This document shows positions 53,447 through 63,986 of a stretch of 64,000 nt of DNA, one piece after another. A program made the translations under genes and the position numbers. Position 1 is the stretch's first letter, and every line of letters starts with the position of its first letter. Under the pieces are notes generated by a model that was not told the DNA's origin, ran no database searches, and worked only from the letters and a program-made list of their open reading frames with translations. The DNA comes from Methylicorpusculum oleiharenae (GTDB taxonomy: Bacteria > Pseudomonadota > Gammaproteobacteria > Methylococcales > Methylomonadaceae), in the NCBI RefSeq assembly GCF_009828925.2, contig NZ_WUTY02000001.1, forward strand, positions 620,001 to 684,000. Reading direction: 5' to 3'.

Positions 53447-55480
53447 CTAGAAGCGCTCAAAATCCGAATCATTAAAATCAAGCGAGGTATCAGCAGCTGC
53501 ATTGTTCACTTCCGGCTTGTTGGTGTAACTTGCTTTGGCAGGAGACCGGCTTTGACGATAAGGAGGATTATTTCGAGCTCCGCCTTGAGATTTGGCGCCG
53601 CTTGAATCGAGTTTGAAGAACGCTACTGCGTGTTGCAATTGTGTCGCCTGCCCATTTAATTCTTCGGCAGTAGCCGCCAATTCCTCGGAGCTGGCCGCAT
53701 TTTGCTGGGTGGCTTTATCCAGTTGCCGCATTGCATCATTGATTTGATTGATACCACTGGATTGTTCAATTGACGCGGCGTTGATTTCCTGGACCAGATC
53801 GGCCGTTTTAACAATATTGGGAACTACTGCTGCAATCAAAGCGCCAGCCTTCTCTGCTATAGCCACACTGTTGGTTGCCAGTTCATTGATTTCCTCTGCA
53901 GTAACGCGGCTGCTTTCCGCCAACTTTCGGACTTCGGCAGCAACCACTGCAAAACCTTTACCGTGCTCACCGGCAGACGCAGCTTCAATCGCAGCATTGA
54001 GTGATAGCAGATTGGTTTTGTAGGCAATATCCTCGATGAGGCCGATTTTTTTGGCTATGTTTTTCATCGCTTTAACGGTCTCATTTACGGCTTCGCCGCC
54101 TTCTCGGGAATCATTGGCTGACTTAGTCGCCATTTGTTCCGTAACATGGGCATTTTCGGTGTTCTGCTGCACTGAAGCATTGAGTTGTTCGATGGCCGAA
54201 GTGGTTTCCTCAACACTTGAGGCCTGCTCAGTAGCCGCCTGACTCATACCCTGCGCTGTGGAACTGACCTGCTGAGAAGCACTGGATAAGGTGTCTGAGT
54301 TGGAACGGACCTGCTCAACGACAGTACTCAGCTGGTCGCGCATATCACGTAAAGCTTGCGCCAACAGACCAATTTCGTCTTTACCGTTCACTTCCAGTTT
54401 TGCGGTCAAATCACCCTTAGATAAGGATTGGGCAAATTTAACACCGATAGTAATAGGCACAGTAATGAGATTAGCGAGGAACATCGCAATCATAATACCC
54501 AAAATCAATGCGACGATAATGGTCCCGATTATGATTTTATTGGCTTCGCTGACTAATTCTTCAGCTTGATTCCGTGCAACAGTTAACTGAGCATAACCTG
54601 CTTCTTCAGCCGTTTGCGCCTGATTAATGACATCGTCGCCAAGATCGGCCATATCATTCAGAATATTTTTCAGTTCATCATCATTTTTTATCCAGGCTTG
54701 CGCCGAAAGCTGATAATCCCGGGTCGCTTTTCGCGCAGCATCAATCAAGCGTATAGCTTCATCAGAGTTAACGATTTTTTGCAAGTTATCATACAACTGC
54801 ATCAATTCAGGCAGCCAGATTTCCATATTCTTCCAGGCAACCCGATTCTTGTAGTTAACTTCCTCTTTTTCAGCCCGCATGATTTCCATGGCTTTAACAT
54901 AGATGTTGGCTGCTATGATGTAGCGCTGCACATAAGAATCAAGCTCTTGTGCACTTGCTCCTTTTTTCATAGCTTCCTGATAAAGACTTATTTGACGGTT
55001 TAAAAAGTCATCGGCGGCAGAGGCAACAATAGTGCCTCGTTCGACCATTTCTTCGACAGCTTTTTTGTTAGCTTTTAATGCGACAACACCCGCACGGTAT
55101 TTGTCGGCATATTTTGAAGTACTTTCACGGGCAGCTTTTGACTGAGTCAGTAATTCAGTATTGTTATATTTTTTTCCGACTTGATCGACTTGATCCAAAT
55201 AACCCATCAATTTCTTGACGTTCTCTTCAGCACGTTGGTAGGTTTCTTCTTTTTCATATAACAAATAGTTTTTCTCTTCCATGATGGTAGCAAATGCCAT
55301 CCTTTCCACGCCGGTGGCGTATTCCACCGATTTACCATTATTGTCTGTAATACCGAACAACGCATCAGAGACATCACCTATATAAATTTTGGCCAATAGC
55401 CCAAAACCAATAGTAATCGCCACTAACAACATTGCCCCAGTAAGAATTTTGGTTTTTATCTTGAGGTCATTAATGTTCAT
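53447..55480 (-). CDS. Methyl-accepting chemotaxis receptor (677 residues)
   Basis: A transmembrane chemoreceptor: helix at 9-30, a long helical periplasmic sensor (about 32-315, HBM-like by its all-helical pattern and size), helix 2 (about 316-340), HAMP, and the signalling hairpin whose tip is [20 protein letters not shown] with the [10 protein letters not shown] motif. The tail (about 625-677) is Ser/Asn-rich and ends FNDSDFERF. It can sense a small molecule that is not identifiable here. It lies 17 bases before cheW in the order of transcription. Confidence 0.93.
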   Translation of the reverse strand: MNINDLKIKTKILTGAMLLVAITIGFGLLAKIYIGDVSDALFGITDNNGKSVEYATGVERMAFATIMEEKNYLLYEKEETYQRAEENVKKLMGYLDQVDQVGKKYNNTELLTQSKAARESTSKYADKYRAGVVALKANKKAVEEMVERGTIVASAADDFLNRQISLYQEAMKKGASAQELDSYVQRYIIAANIYVKAMEIMRAEKEEVNYKNRVAWKNMEIWLPELMQLYDNLQKIVNSDEAIRLIDAARKATRDYQLSAQAWIKNDDELKNILNDMADLGDDVINQAQTAEEAGYAQLTVARNQAEELVSEANKIIIGTIIVALILGIMIAMFLANLITVPITIGVKFAQSLSKGDLTAKLEVNGKDEIGLLAQALRDMRDQLSTVVEQVRSNSDTLSSASQQVSSTAQGMSQAATEQASSVEETTSAIEQLNASVQQNTENAHVTEQMATKSANDSREGGEAVNETVKAMKNIAKKIGLIEDIAYKTNLLSLNAAIEAASAGEHGKGFAVVAAEVRKLAESSRVTAEEINELATNSVAIAEKAGALIAAVVPNIVKTADLVQEINAASIEQSSGINQINDAMRQLDKATQQNAASSEELAATAEELNGQATQLQHAVAFFKLDSSGAKSQGGARNNPPYRQSRSPAKASYTNKPEVNNAAADTSLDFNDSDFERF

Positions 55481-55529
55481 TGAGTTTTTTCCTGTATAAC
55501 TGAAGTTATGTCTGAAATCGCATCGATCT

Positions 55530-57731
55530 TTACTGCATGTGCTTCGCGTTTAAAAAGCTTGCCGATCGGGTTCTGTTTTTGATCGCCGCCTGTATCAGCC
55601 CTTGAACATCAAGGATCAGTGCGACATTACCGTCTCCCAACACAGTGGCTCCGGTGATTCCTTTGAGATTTTCAAAAACCTTGCCCATAGGCTTGATAAC
55701 AGTCTGATGCTCGCCGTGTAATTCATCGACGACAAAACCGGCTTTGTTTTGACCCGACTTGACGACGACAACACTCTCACGGCGCTTTACGGTGTCGCTC
55801 TTCCGGCTTTTAAAATAATCACCCAAGCGTAAATAAGGCAAAACCTGACCACGCAGATTTATGTAATGTTGCACTTCATCCATCTCACATTCATTGGGAT
55901 CCATTTCGATACATTCGTCGACCATGCTTAACGGAATGATGTAGCGATCCATCTCGGCACCCACCATAAAACCGTCAATAATCGCGAGTGTCAGCGGCAG
56001 ATTAATGGTAATTGTCGTTCCTTGACCTTTTTCGCTATCAATTCCTACCGTGCCACGGAGCGCTTCGATGTTTTTCTTGACGACATCCATGCCAACACCA
56101 CGCCCCGATAAATTGGTGGCGGCCTCTTTTGTGCTGAGCCCGGCAGCAAAGATCAGATCGAAAATTTCCTGCTGTGATAAGCCATGATCGGGTTTGATAA
56201 GCCCATTTGCGATGGCCTTGGCGACAATTTTTTCGCAGTTCAAGCCGGCACCGTCATCGGCAATCTGAATCACAATATGTCCTGATTCATGATAGGCGTT
56301 GAGCTGCACGATACCCTCTGCGGGTTTGCCAACCGCAAGGCGCTGTTCGGGACTTTCGATGCCGTGGTCGAGTGAATTACGGATCAAGTGCATGAGAGGA
56401 TCGTTGATTTTCTCAACGACCGTTTTATCCAGTTCTGTCTCGCCTCCGCTTATTTGAAGCTCGATGGTTTTACCCAGCTCATTGCTCACATCGCGCACTA
56501 TCCTGCGAAAACGTGAAAAAGTTTCGCCAATCTGAACCATACGTAATTCCAACGCGGTATCCCGGATACTGCCAACCAAAGTATTCATGCTGGCGGCAAC
56601 ATCGCCCGCATCGGTTAACCCATGCCGTTCGACTATCAGATTCATAGCCGCGCTGGAAATGACCAACTCGCCTACCAGATTAATTAACTGTCCCAGTTTA
56701 GTAGCATCAACACGGATATAATTGGCTTCGGCAGCCAGTTTTTGCTTGGTCTGCTCCTGCTTTTTCAGGGCCTGCTCGACAACGGGCTCCTGAACCACAT
56801 GCTGTTCAACCAGAATTTTTCCTATCGGCTTGCCCGGTTGATCGCTACTCTCCCGTGATTCATTTTGTTTTTGCAAAGCGCGATTGACATCGTTTTGTGT
56901 TAGCGCGCCGACTTGCACAAGCATTTCGCCAACGCGCTTGACATGACTCTCATCCTGAGCGTCCAGCAGGTTGAGGTATTCTTCAACCTTAGAATTGGGC
57001 GGCAAAATATTAATATCGCAGTCATCGGAGGCAAACTCGAACACACTCTCTATATTTTGTTTACTTGCTTCGCTTTGAAAAGCAATCTTGAAATGCAGGT
57101 AACAGCTTTCCGGGTCCATCTCATCACCGTCCGGCATGCCGGGCGTCAGTGTAATGATTTCCTTAATTTCGCCCAATGTTTGCAGATAACGGATGAAAGA
57201 CAGCGGATCCATGCCGTTTCTCAACGCGTCTGCCTGAAATTTCAAAGAAATAAGCCAACTTCCGTCAACGGAAATATCACCGCCGCCTTCGCTTTCCAAT
57301 TTTGAGGTTTCTGCCTCATTGGCCTGAATACCGGTTTCCCTCCTGCCAGAAAGCTGCATTATCAATCTGGCGCTGGCCGCTTCCAGTTCCGGCGGCAAAG
57401 GAGCATCCTTTTGTGTCAGGCAATGTTCGATCAATCGCGCAGTTAAATCCTTGCTGTCCAGCAGTACAGAAATCAATTCGGCATCAATGGCTCGCTCACC
57501 ATTGCGCACTTTATCCAGTACCGATTCAGCTTCATGAGTAAAAGCGACTATGGCATTAAAACCAAACAATCCGGAGCTGCCTTTTATAGTATGCATCGCT
57601 CTAAATACGCTGTTAATAGTCTCACTGTCATCCGGTGATGACTCCAGAGACAGCAGCGCGTCTTCCATAGAGATCAAAAGTTCTTCTGATTCCTGGGCAA
57701 AGGTAGTTAACGCGGCATCAAATTCACTCAT
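55530..57731 (-). CDS. cheA: Chemotaxis histidine kinase CheA
   Basis: A 733-residue kinase. P1 contains the phosphorylated His47 in [13 protein letters not shown] region at 160-245 resembles P2. Residues 265-330 contain two short MshEN-like helical repeats ([20 protein letters not shown] and [20 protein letters not shown]). Then come P3, P4 ([21 protein letters not shown] and GRGVGMDV) and the P5 CheW-like domain. The start overlaps the STAS gene by four bases. The kinase phosphorylates the CheY and CheB of this cluster. Confidence 0.95.
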   Translation of the reverse strand: MSEFDAALTTFAQESEELLISMEDALLSLESSPDDSETINSVFRAMHTIKGSSGLFGFNAIVAFTHEAESVLDKVRNGERAIDAELISVLLDSKDLTARLIEHCLTQKDAPLPPELEAASARLIMQLSGRRETGIQANEAETSKLESEGGGDISVDGSWLISLKFQADALRNGMDPLSFIRYLQTLGEIKEIITLTPGMPDGDEMDPESCYLHFKIAFQSEASKQNIESVFEFASDDCDINILPPNSKVEEYLNLLDAQDESHVKRVGEMLVQVGALTQNDVNRALQKQNESRESSDQPGKPIGKILVEQHVVQEPVVEQALKKQEQTKQKLAAEANYIRVDATKLGQLINLVGELVISSAAMNLIVERHGLTDAGDVAASMNTLVGSIRDTALELRMVQIGETFSRFRRIVRDVSNELGKTIELQISGGETELDKTVVEKINDPLMHLIRNSLDHGIESPEQRLAVGKPAEGIVQLNAYHESGHIVIQIADDGAGLNCEKIVAKAIANGLIKPDHGLSQQEIFDLIFAAGLSTKEAATNLSGRGVGMDVVKKNIEALRGTVGIDSEKGQGTTITINLPLTLAIIDGFMVGAEMDRYIIPLSMVDECIEMDPNECEMDEVQHYINLRGQVLPYLRLGDYFKSRKSDTVKRRESVVVVKSGQNKAGFVVDELHGEHQTVIKPMGKVFENLKGITGATVLGDGNVALILDVQGLIQAAIKNRTRSASFLNAKHMQ

Positions 57732-58060
57732 GAGGATTTCCTGTCTGCAGAGATAACAATGGGATCACCGAAATATTTACTGAGGTTAAGCAACTCCATC
57801 ACATCAAGCACAGCCTGACTGTGCTGAATCAAACTCAGTTTAATATTGTGGAGCACTGCTTCACGCTTTAGAAACAACAATAACTGTAAGCCTGCGCTGT
57901 CGATTTCACTAACGCCTGCCAAATCGATTTGTAATGACTTTGCGGAAATCAGATGACTGAAAAGTAATTTTTTTTGCTGAAGGGCCGTGTAGATGGTCAT
58001 TTCATCCTGAATTGTCAGGCGAATGGAGCCTTTTTTATCTTGCTTTACTTCAATGGACAT
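57728..58060 (-). CDS. STAS-domain protein
   Basis: A 110-residue single-domain STAS protein (SpoIIAA-like), starting MSIEVKQDKKGSIRLTIQDE. The conserved Ser region is in DLAGVSEIDSAGLQLLLFL. The ATG at 58060 has AGGA seven bases upstream; the GTG two codons before is not needed. The gene lies between cheY and cheA and is translationally coupled to cheA. STAS proteins in such clusters are thought to bind or regulate other signalling proteins. Its partner kinase is not apparent. Confidence 0.85.
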   Translation of the reverse strand: MSIEVKQDKKGSIRLTIQDEMTIYTALQQKKLLFSHLISAKSLQIDLAGVSEIDSAGLQLLLFLKREAVLHNIKLSLIQHSQAVLDVMELLNLSKYFGDPIVISADRKSS

Positions 58061-58089
58061 GAACACATCCTATTTGCGTTTCGCATAGG

Positions 58090-58458
58090 TTAGGGCAACA
58101 CCAGTTTGGATACCGCATCCAGCAGTGTCGGCGCCTGAAATGGCTTGGTCAGCCAGGCTTTAGCCCCGGCCGCTTTACCAGCCTGTTTTTTATCGTCGGC
58201 CGATTCTGTGGTCAGCATCATCATCGGTGTGAATTTATAGGACGGTAGTTTTTTGGCTTCCTGCACAAAGGTAATTCCATCCATATTTGGCATATTGACA
58301 TCCGTAATGATCAGATTGATTTTTTGCCCCGTCAGTTTTTTAAGCGCATCCTTGCCGTCACAAGCTTCAATTACTTCATATCCTGCCCCTTTTAGTGCAA
58401 TAGTGACTACCTGACGAATGGAAGCAGAGTCATCAATAATCATGATGGTTTTTGCCAT
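58090..58458 (-). CDS. cheY: Chemotaxis response regulator CheY
   Basis: A 122-residue single receiver domain. Asp residues 9-10 in IIDDSASIRQVV, the phosphorylated Asp53 in IITDVNMPNMDG, and Lys in WLTKPFQAPTLL are all present. It controls the flagellar switch after phosphorylation by CheA. It is 21 bases after the second receptor gene and precedes STAS and cheA. Confidence 0.95.
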   Translation of the reverse strand: MAKTIMIIDDSASIRQVVTIALKGAGYEVIEACDGKDALKKLTGQKINLIITDVNMPNMDGITFVQEAKKLPSYKFTPMMMLTTESADDKKQAGKAAGAKAWLTKPFQAPTLLDAVSKLVLP

Positions 58459-58479
58459 GGTTTTAATCCTGGTTGATGT

Positions 58480-59697
58480 TTAGAAAAATGTTAAATCGTT
58501 GTCTTGGGCGGCACTCTGGTGAGAAACAGCGCTATTAGCCTGGTGATTAAGCAATTCCTCGGGCATGGTGTAATTAAGCTCCATTCCTGAAAGTGTTTTA
58601 TCGACATTAATCATGTTGGCATGCCTCTGGGCACCTGCATTGGTGGCACTTTCCACCGTACCTTGAAGGCTGTTAAGGTTATGCTCAACATGCGAAAGCA
58701 TTTGACTGACACGATCCTGAAATTGGAACGCTGTCAGCACTGTGAAAATTTCGTCCCGTATTTCAGAACTACTGCTTCTTAACGTCTCAGCATCATTTTT
58801 AAAAACATTCAGCGCATCCTGTAAATCAGTCAGTGTGTTTTGGATTGCCTCTTCAGCCTCACAGATGGTTTGGTCATCATTAGTTCCAGAAGCAACGGAC
58901 ATCTTTAATGTGTTGGTCATTGCAGAATTGATATCTTCTATCGCGGCACTGATCTTTTTACCGGTCAAGGATGAAAAACCTGCCAACTTGCGTACCTCAT
59001 CTGCCACCACGGCAAAACCACGGCCATTTTCGCCGGCTCTAGCGGCTTCAATCGCAGCATTTAATGCCAATAAATTGATTTGCTCGGCGACTTTTCGAAC
59101 TTCCTGGGCCATAGAATCCAATTGATGCGTATGCAAAGACAGTTTACGAACTTCATCGACAACGGCATGTTCAACTTTCTGAATCTCGGCAAGCGCTTTT
59201 AATACTTGATTCAAAGCTTTATGAGTATCTGAAAACAAGGCATCAATTCCGCGACCATCCTCGGCATGACCTGTGCCGTTAATAATATTGTTCAAATGAT
59301 CAACCATAACTCCAAAACGCCTGGTTAAAACCGTGATTTCCTGTTCAGTATGGCTACGGGAGGTTTGCACTTGTCGTAACAGAATCGGCGCCACATGAAT
59401 AAATAACCGCTCCAGTTCAGTAGTATAAGCATTGACATCATCAAGCTTATTCATTTCATCCTGTTGCCAGCGCCCATTGTTTAGCCGTATCAGAGCTTGC
59501 TGTTTATTGAATAACAGGTGACCAATCGAAATGCCGGCCAGGATTAAGACAAGAGTCACGACAAAACCCAACAAACCAAATCCCGACGATAACAACAACA
59601 GCAACCCAGACATTAATCCCAATCCGGCCGGAAGCAGATAAAAACTGGTTTTTCCTACACCAGCTTCAGCAGCTGGGTAATTAGCTGTGCGTGACAT
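58480..59697 (-). CDS. Short methyl-accepting chemotaxis-like receptor
   Basis: A 405-residue protein with two hydrophobic helices near the N-terminus (about 20-37 and 43-63) and essentially no periplasmic loop. The cytoplasmic part has a coil and a signalling tip ([20 protein letters not shown], then [13 protein letters not shown], about 200-245). The rest of the hairpin is shorter than in normal receptors. It may be an energy or cytoplasmic signal sensor. It is the first gene of the left arm, 150 bases from cheR. Confidence 0.85.
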   Translation of the reverse strand: MSRTANYPAAEAGVGKTSFYLLPAGLGLMSGLLLLLSSGFGLLGFVVTLVLILAGISIGHLLFNKQQALIRLNNGRWQQDEMNKLDDVNAYTTELERLFIHVAPILLRQVQTSRSHTEQEITVLTRRFGVMVDHLNNIINGTGHAEDGRGIDALFSDTHKALNQVLKALAEIQKVEHAVVDEVRKLSLHTHQLDSMAQEVRKVAEQINLLALNAAIEAARAGENGRGFAVVADEVRKLAGFSSLTGKKISAAIEDINSAMTNTLKMSVASGTNDDQTICEAEEAIQNTLTDLQDALNVFKNDAETLRSSSSEIRDEIFTVLTAFQFQDRVSQMLSHVEHNLNSLQGTVESATNAGAQRHANMINVDKTLSGMELNYTMPEELLNHQANSAVSHQSAAQDNDLTFF

Positions 59698-59847
59698 GAA
59701 ATTTCCTCTAGAATTCGCAGAATAACTGCGTTGATATTAGTTGCTTTTCCGATCGATACAACCTCCTACCATGCTAGGAAATAGAAAAATGCTAACCCGT
59801 CGACTCTTTTTAAATTTGCCTGTTACTTTTTACACTGTGAGGACTGT

Positions 59848-60654
59848 TTGAGTATTTCACCGATTACACTTGAAGAATTTGATCGGTTCAGGCGCCTGAT
59901 TTACGACCATGCCGGTATTGCACTGATACCGGAAAAAAAAGTTATGGTGGCCAGCAGACTTGCTAAAAGGCTGGATTACTATGGCGTTTCAACTTATGGA
60001 GAATATTTTCAGTTAGCCACCCAACGTGACCATCCTATGGAATTTCAGATGATGGTCAATATTCTTACCACTAACGAAACCTATTTCTTTCGTGAACCCA
60101 AGCACTTTGACTTTTTCCGCCAAGAAATTATAAAAAACTGGCGGGGTGAGCATTTCAGGCTGTGGAGTGCAGCCAGTTCATCCGGCGAAGAAGCTTACAG
60201 TCTGGCCATGGTGATGGCCCAAGATCTGGGGATGCGGCGTTGGGAAATTTTAGGTTCCGATTTAAGTACTCGTGTCTTGGATATAGCTAAACAAGGCGTC
60301 TATACGATGGATAGACTGGAACAAATGGACATGTCACTCATGGAAAAATATTGTCTGAAAGGCGTGCGTTCGCAAGCCGGTTTTTTTAAAGTTGACCAGA
60401 AGTTGCGGGACAGGGTGAACTTTCAACAAGTCAATCTGATGCAACCGTTACCGACCGGCATCGGTAAATTCGATGTTATTTTTTTACGCAACGTTTTGAT
60501 TTATTTTGACCAGGATACTAAAAAACAGGTTGTTGAGCGGCTCGCAACGACTCTAAAACCCGGCGGCTATTTCTTTGTCAGCCATTCCGAAAGTCTGCAT
60601 CGTATTACTGACCAATTACAAAGTATCAAACCTTCGATTTATCGGAAACCATGA
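59848..60654 (+). CDS. cheR: Chemotaxis methyltransferase CheR
   Basis: Methylates receptor glutamates with AdoMet. It has 268 residues. N-terminal helical domain (about 1-75), then VNILTTNETYFFREPKHFDF, LWSAASSSGEEAYSLAMV, ILGSDLSTRVLDIAKQGVY and VIFLRNVLIYFDQDTKKQVV. The start is a TTG preceded by GAGG; no ATG fits the conserved N-terminus. It starts the right arm and overlaps cheD by four bases. Confidence 0.95.
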   Translation: MSISPITLEEFDRFRRLIYDHAGIALIPEKKVMVASRLAKRLDYYGVSTYGEYFQLATQRDHPMEFQMMVNILTTNETYFFREPKHFDFFRQEIIKNWRGEHFRLWSAASSSGEEAYSLAMVMAQDLGMRRWEILGSDLSTRVLDIAKQGVYTMDRLEQMDMSLMEKYCLKGVRSQAGFFKVDQKLRDRVNFQQVNLMQPLPTGIGKFDVIFLRNVLIYFDQDTKKQVVERLATTLKPGGYFFVSHSESLHRITDQLQSIKPSIYRKP

Positions 60655-61247
60655 AAGTCCAACCCTTCAAAAACACCCAGCGGATCATTATCGACCCGGG
60701 CGAATATTATGTAACACGCCGTAAAGAAGTCATTTCCACACTGTTAGGCTCCTGCGTATCAGCCTGCCTGTTCGATCCGGTCAATCAGGTGTTTGGTATG
60801 AACCATTTTTTACTGGCTTACCGATTTCATGCGCATAACATGCCTATCATTCAGTCTGAAGAAGGTCGTTATGGTATTTATGCGATGGAATTACTGATCA
60901 ACGATATGATGAAAATGGGCGCGAACAAGCTACACTTAAAAGCCAAATGTTTCGGCGGCGGCAATGTCTTGAAATTGCGTGAGGACAGGGAAAACAAAAA
61001 CACTGTCGGCGACGTTAACGTTTTGTTTATTAAGGAGTTTCTAAAAAACGAACGAATTCCGATAGTCGGCTCCTGTTTGGGAGGTAATCACGGACGGAAT
61101 GTCCATTTTGTCGGCACGGATTATTCAGTCTTCATAAAAAAAATCGGTGATCAACAAGAACGGCTACTGGAAAATGAAGAACGCCGTTACTGGAAACAAA
61201 GTATTGACGAGCGTGAAAAGACCCAGAGTTCAGCCGATTTCTGGTAA
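60651..61247 (+). CDS. cheD: Chemoreceptor glutamine deamidase CheD
   Basis: A 198-residue protein with the CheD motif GEYYVTRRKEVISTLLGSCV, the catalytic Cys in GSCVSAC (about 35) and His in GMNHFLLAYR. It deamidates receptor glutamine and can be part of CheC-free adaptation. Length is typical, with a C-terminal extension (about 170-198). Overlaps cheR and ends 59 bases before cheB. Confidence 0.95.
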   Translation: MKVQPFKNTQRIIIDPGEYYVTRRKEVISTLLGSCVSACLFDPVNQVFGMNHFLLAYRFHAHNMPIIQSEEGRYGIYAMELLINDMMKMGANKLHLKAKCFGGGNVLKLREDRENKNTVGDVNVLFIKEFLKNERIPIVGSCLGGNHGRNVHFVGTDYSVFIKKIGDQQERLLENEERRYWKQSIDEREKTQSSADFW

Positions 61248-61306
61248 CGTTGCCCGGCAATTAAACGGCTGAAATCTTTATTAACCATATCAACACAACA
61301 GGTTTT

Positions 61307-62407
61307 ATGGCGGACATCAAAGTATTTATCGTCGACGATTCAGCCGTAGTCAGGCAGGTCTTGACCGCCCTGTTGAGCAGCATAGCGGGCATCACAGTTA
61401 TCGGCTCGGCACCCGATCCTCTGTTTGCTCTGAAACGGATGGAAACAGACTGGCCGGACGTCATTGTTCTGGACATTGAGATGCCGCGCATGGACGGTAT
61501 CACCTTTCTAAAAAAACTGATGCAGGAACATCCCACCCCCGTGGTGATTTGCTCAACGCTCACGGCAAAGGGGGCGGAAGTCACCATGCAGGCGATGAGT
61601 GCTGGTGCGGTTGACATCATTACCAAACCGACTGTCAATCTAAAAGGTTTTCTCCAGGATTCAAAAACCCTATTGGCGGATGCAATAAAAGGCGCGTCCC
61701 ACGCCAGAGTTGGCCGAATGAGTACGGGCAGTCCGAAAAAATCAATCATGGAATCGCAGCCCAAACTCAACGCCGATGCCATCATTGCCCCCCATGCAAG
61801 CAGTATCCACGAAACGACCGATAGAGTGGTATCTATAGGAACCTCTACAGGCGGGACCCAGGCACTGGAATATGTGCTGACGCGTTTGCCGCGATCAGTC
61901 CCGGGAATTATTATCGTCCAGCATATGCCGGAAGCCTTTACCGCAGCGTTTGCAAAACGCCTGGACAGTCTTTGCCAAGTCACCGTTAAAGAAGCGGAGC
62001 AAAACGACCGGGTCATTCCCGGTTTGGTTTTAATCGCTCCGGGCGGCAAACACATGCTGTTAAGACGTAGCGGCGCACAGTACAGGGTAGAAATCAAAGA
62101 CGGCCCCTTGGTCAGCCGTCATCGCCCGTCCGTGGACGTTCTTTTTCGATCTACAGCCCAAGCCGCAGGTCAAAACGCGCTTGGTATCATTATGACGGGC
62201 ATGGGAGATGACGGCGCACGCGGCATGAAAGAGCTACACGATACCGGCGCCTTGACGGTAGCGCAGGATGAAAACAGCTGCGTTGTATACGGCATGCCCA
62301 AAGAGGCCGTCAAACATGGCGGTACTGATGGCGAACTGCCTTTATCGGCAATCCCCAACCTGATTATCCACTCTCCCAACCGGGCTCGCTTTCTAAAAGG
62401 ATCTTAG
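61307..62407 (+). CDS. cheB: Chemotaxis methylesterase CheB
   Basis: Removes receptor methyl groups when phosphorylated. It has 366 residues: receiver (1-120) with Asp56 in [13 protein letters not shown]; linker (about 130-170); and methylesterase with the triad Ser180 (GTSTGG), His206 (IVQHMPEA) and Asp in GMGDDGARG. The ATG follows a poor ribosome site, which suggests coupling from cheD. Last gene of the arm; a family A repeat follows two bases later. Confidence 0.95.
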   Translation: MADIKVFIVDDSAVVRQVLTALLSSIAGITVIGSAPDPLFALKRMETDWPDVIVLDIEMPRMDGITFLKKLMQEHPTPVVICSTLTAKGAEVTMQAMSAGAVDIITKPTVNLKGFLQDSKTLLADAIKGASHARVGRMSTGSPKKSIMESQPKLNADAIIAPHASSIHETTDRVVSIGTSTGGTQALEYVLTRLPRSVPGIIIVQHMPEAFTAAFAKRLDSLCQVTVKEAEQNDRVIPGLVLIAPGGKHMLLRRSGAQYRVEIKDGPLVSRHRPSVDVLFRSTAQAAGQNALGIIMTGMGDDGARGMKELHDTGALTVAQDENSCVVYGMPKEAVKHGGTDGELPLSAIPNLIIHSPNRARFLKGS

Positions 62408-62408
62408 T

Positions 62409-62575
62409 CAGCAATTCCCAATTTGATGACACAAAAGGGTAGGCGTAAACTTTGCGGGAATGTCGGCAGCAGGGATACTGCCGTCAAGCGCCATGGAGGG
62501 GTCTACGACGTTCCTTGCAAGGCTTACACCTACCCTCAAGGCCGCATTATCAGTTCAAACTGGGAATTGCTGGAT
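62409..62575 (+). repeat. Interspersed repeat family A, copy 2
   Basis: AGCAATTCCCAATTTGATG at one end and CAAACTGGGAATTGCT at the other are inverted; inside are GGCAGCAGGGATACTGCCG and GGTCTACGACGTTCCTTGCA. It resembles 1-118 and 63868-63986. It begins next to the cheB stop. Confidence 0.75.
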
Positions 62576-62611
62576 CTTAGTTCTGAATTAAGATAGCGAA
62601 TCAATACCAAT

Positions 62612-62640
62612 TTGACAAATTAAGAGAATGGGGTTAAAAC
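62612..62640 (+). promoter_or_regulatory. Sigma-70-type promoter of the P460 gene
   Basis: TTGACA at 62612-62617 and TAAAAC at 62635-62640 are separated by 17 bases. The palindrome at 62641 starts directly after. The transcription start should be about 62646-62648, inside the palindrome. Confidence 0.5.
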
Positions 62641-62671
62641 ACTCAATAGTTTCGAAGCGAAACTATTGAGT
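62641..62671. promoter_or_regulatory. Perfect palindrome before the P460 gene
   Basis: ACTCAATAGTTTCG at 62641-62654 and CGAAACTATTGAGT at 62658-62671 are perfectly complementary with an AAG centre. It lies 26 bases before the ATG. It may be a repressor operator overlapping the start of transcription, or a hairpin in the leader. Confidence 0.7.
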
Positions 62672-62697
62672 CAATCCACTTGATGGGAGATAACATC

Positions 62698-63180
62698 ATG
62701 AAAAACAGTATTTTGACCCTCATCTCATGCACCTTATTTACTCTTTCAACCGCCGTATCTGCCCAGGAACAAAGCGTCCCATATCCCGAAGGCTACAGAA
62801 ACTGGCTACATGCCAAATCCATGCTGATACAACCGGGCCATGCTCTGGAAAATCCATTTCAAGGCATCCACCACGTTTATGCGAACGCATTAGCTGAAAC
62901 CGGACTAAAAACAGGCAAGTACGAAGACGGCGCCATACTCGTCTTCGATCTGCTCAATTATCAGGAAAAAGACAAGTCTATTCAGGAAGGCGAAAGAAAA
63001 CTGGTCGGCGTTATGCAAAAGAGTGCCAAAAAATATGCCGCAACCGGAGGCTGGGGATTTGAAGGTTTCTCCGGTGACAGCAAAACAGAACGTCTCGTTA
63101 AAGATGGCGGCGCGTCATGCTTTGCTTGCCACACCTCAGAAAAAGACAAGGACTATGTCTTTTCCGAATATCGAAAATAA
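62698..63180 (+). CDS. Cytochrome P460-family protein
   Basis: A 160-residue periplasmic c-type haem protein. Signal peptide about 1-22 (LSTAVSA). The haem site CFACH is at 141-145, near the C-terminus as in the P460 family. EGYRNWLHAKSMLIQPGH, FQGIHHVYANALAETG and VMQKSAKKYAATGGWGFEGF are the usual family strands. P460 proteins oxidise hydroxylamine to N2O or NO; relatives (cytochrome c'-beta) bind NO. Whether the lysine cross-link is present cannot be seen. GGGAG before ATG 62698 sets the start. The likely role is removal of reactive nitrogen. Confidence 0.9.
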   Translation: MKNSILTLISCTLFTLSTAVSAQEQSVPYPEGYRNWLHAKSMLIQPGHALENPFQGIHHVYANALAETGLKTGKYEDGAILVFDLLNYQEKDKSIQEGERKLVGVMQKSAKKYAATGGWGFEGFSGDSKTERLVKDGGASCFACHTSEKDKDYVFSEYRK

Positions 63181-63302
63181 CGGATTAAATTTAATTATCA
63201 AGCGTTTGACAAGCCGTTCTTGCTAAGCCCCCCTCAAGGCTTGAGCGGCTTGTCACCTTTCTAATGGCCTCGAAAGTCAGCAAGCATCTTTTCCAATCGT
63301 AA

Positions 63303-63346
63303 CAGCAATTCCCAATTTGACACTAAAGAAGGGTAAGGTGACAGGG
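63303..63346 (+). repeat. Family A repeat fragment
   Basis: AGCAATTCCCAATTTGACAC followed by GAAGGGTAAGGTGACAGG, as at the left end of 62409-62575. Confidence 0.5.
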
Positions 63347-63399
63347 TAAACGCATTAAAATAATTAATATATCAATATGTTACCGGTTACTTAGAACGA

Positions 63400-63790
63400 A
63401 TAGTCCATTTGGTTTAACTTGTGATGCCTCTCCCTGGGGCCCGTTAGGCCGCGCCGAGCACTGGCTATTTTGCAGAGAACAGCCCGCTAGGGGAGCGGCA
63501 GGGATGCCGCTCGTTTTCGGAGGGCTAGGGATAGCCCATCCGAAAACCCTCGGCAAAATCGTCAGCGCGCAGGATGCAGCGGCCTTCGGGTGTCTTTTCT
63601 TTTGGATACTTTTCTTTGGACAAGCAAAGACAAAATCGACGTGAACGATTTTGAACAGCTTTAGCTGGCCCGAAGGGCGAAACCCAAGGATGGGTTTCGT
63701 AGTAGTATCGCGGTTGTCGGTCCGCGAACCGATTCCACATAAACATCGCGATAGCGACACATAGCCTTTTTTAGGTTTCAAATCAACCGA
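63400..63790. repeat. Repeat-derived intergenic region with spurious frames
   Basis: Contains GGCAGGGATGCCGCTCG, AGGGCTAGGGATAGCCCATC and AAGGGCGAAACCCAAGGATGG, short inverted units of a large intergenic repeat. The open frames on the minus strand (for example KYPKEKTPEGRC) are the usual translations of such repeats and are not supported as genes. The rest of 63181-63400 holds nothing that I recognise. Confidence 0.5.
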
Positions 63791-63867
63791 GTCTTATAGT
63801 AAATCCGGAAAAAGGAATATTTTAACTATCTGATTTTCTATAGTGTTTTAATGCGTTTGCCCTGGGT

Positions 63868-63986
63868 AAGGTGAGTTTGGCGAGGATGTCGATAGCAGGA
63901 TTGCTATCGTCAAGTCCCCCATGGAAGGTTTCACGGCGTGCCTCGCCAGACTTGCCTTGCCCCTAAACGACGCTAAAATGCTCCAA
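63868..63986 (+). repeat. Interspersed repeat family A, copy 3
   Basis: ATAGCAGGATTGCTATCG, CAAGTCCCCCATGGAAGG and TTTCACGGCGTGCCTCGCC parallel the core at 1-118. The copy is diverged and runs to near the window edge. Confidence 0.65.

Noticed and set aside
63380-63781. Two minus-strand frames, including one ending KYPKEKTPEGRC-like
   Set aside because: These are usual translations of a G/C-rich intergenic repeat, not genes.
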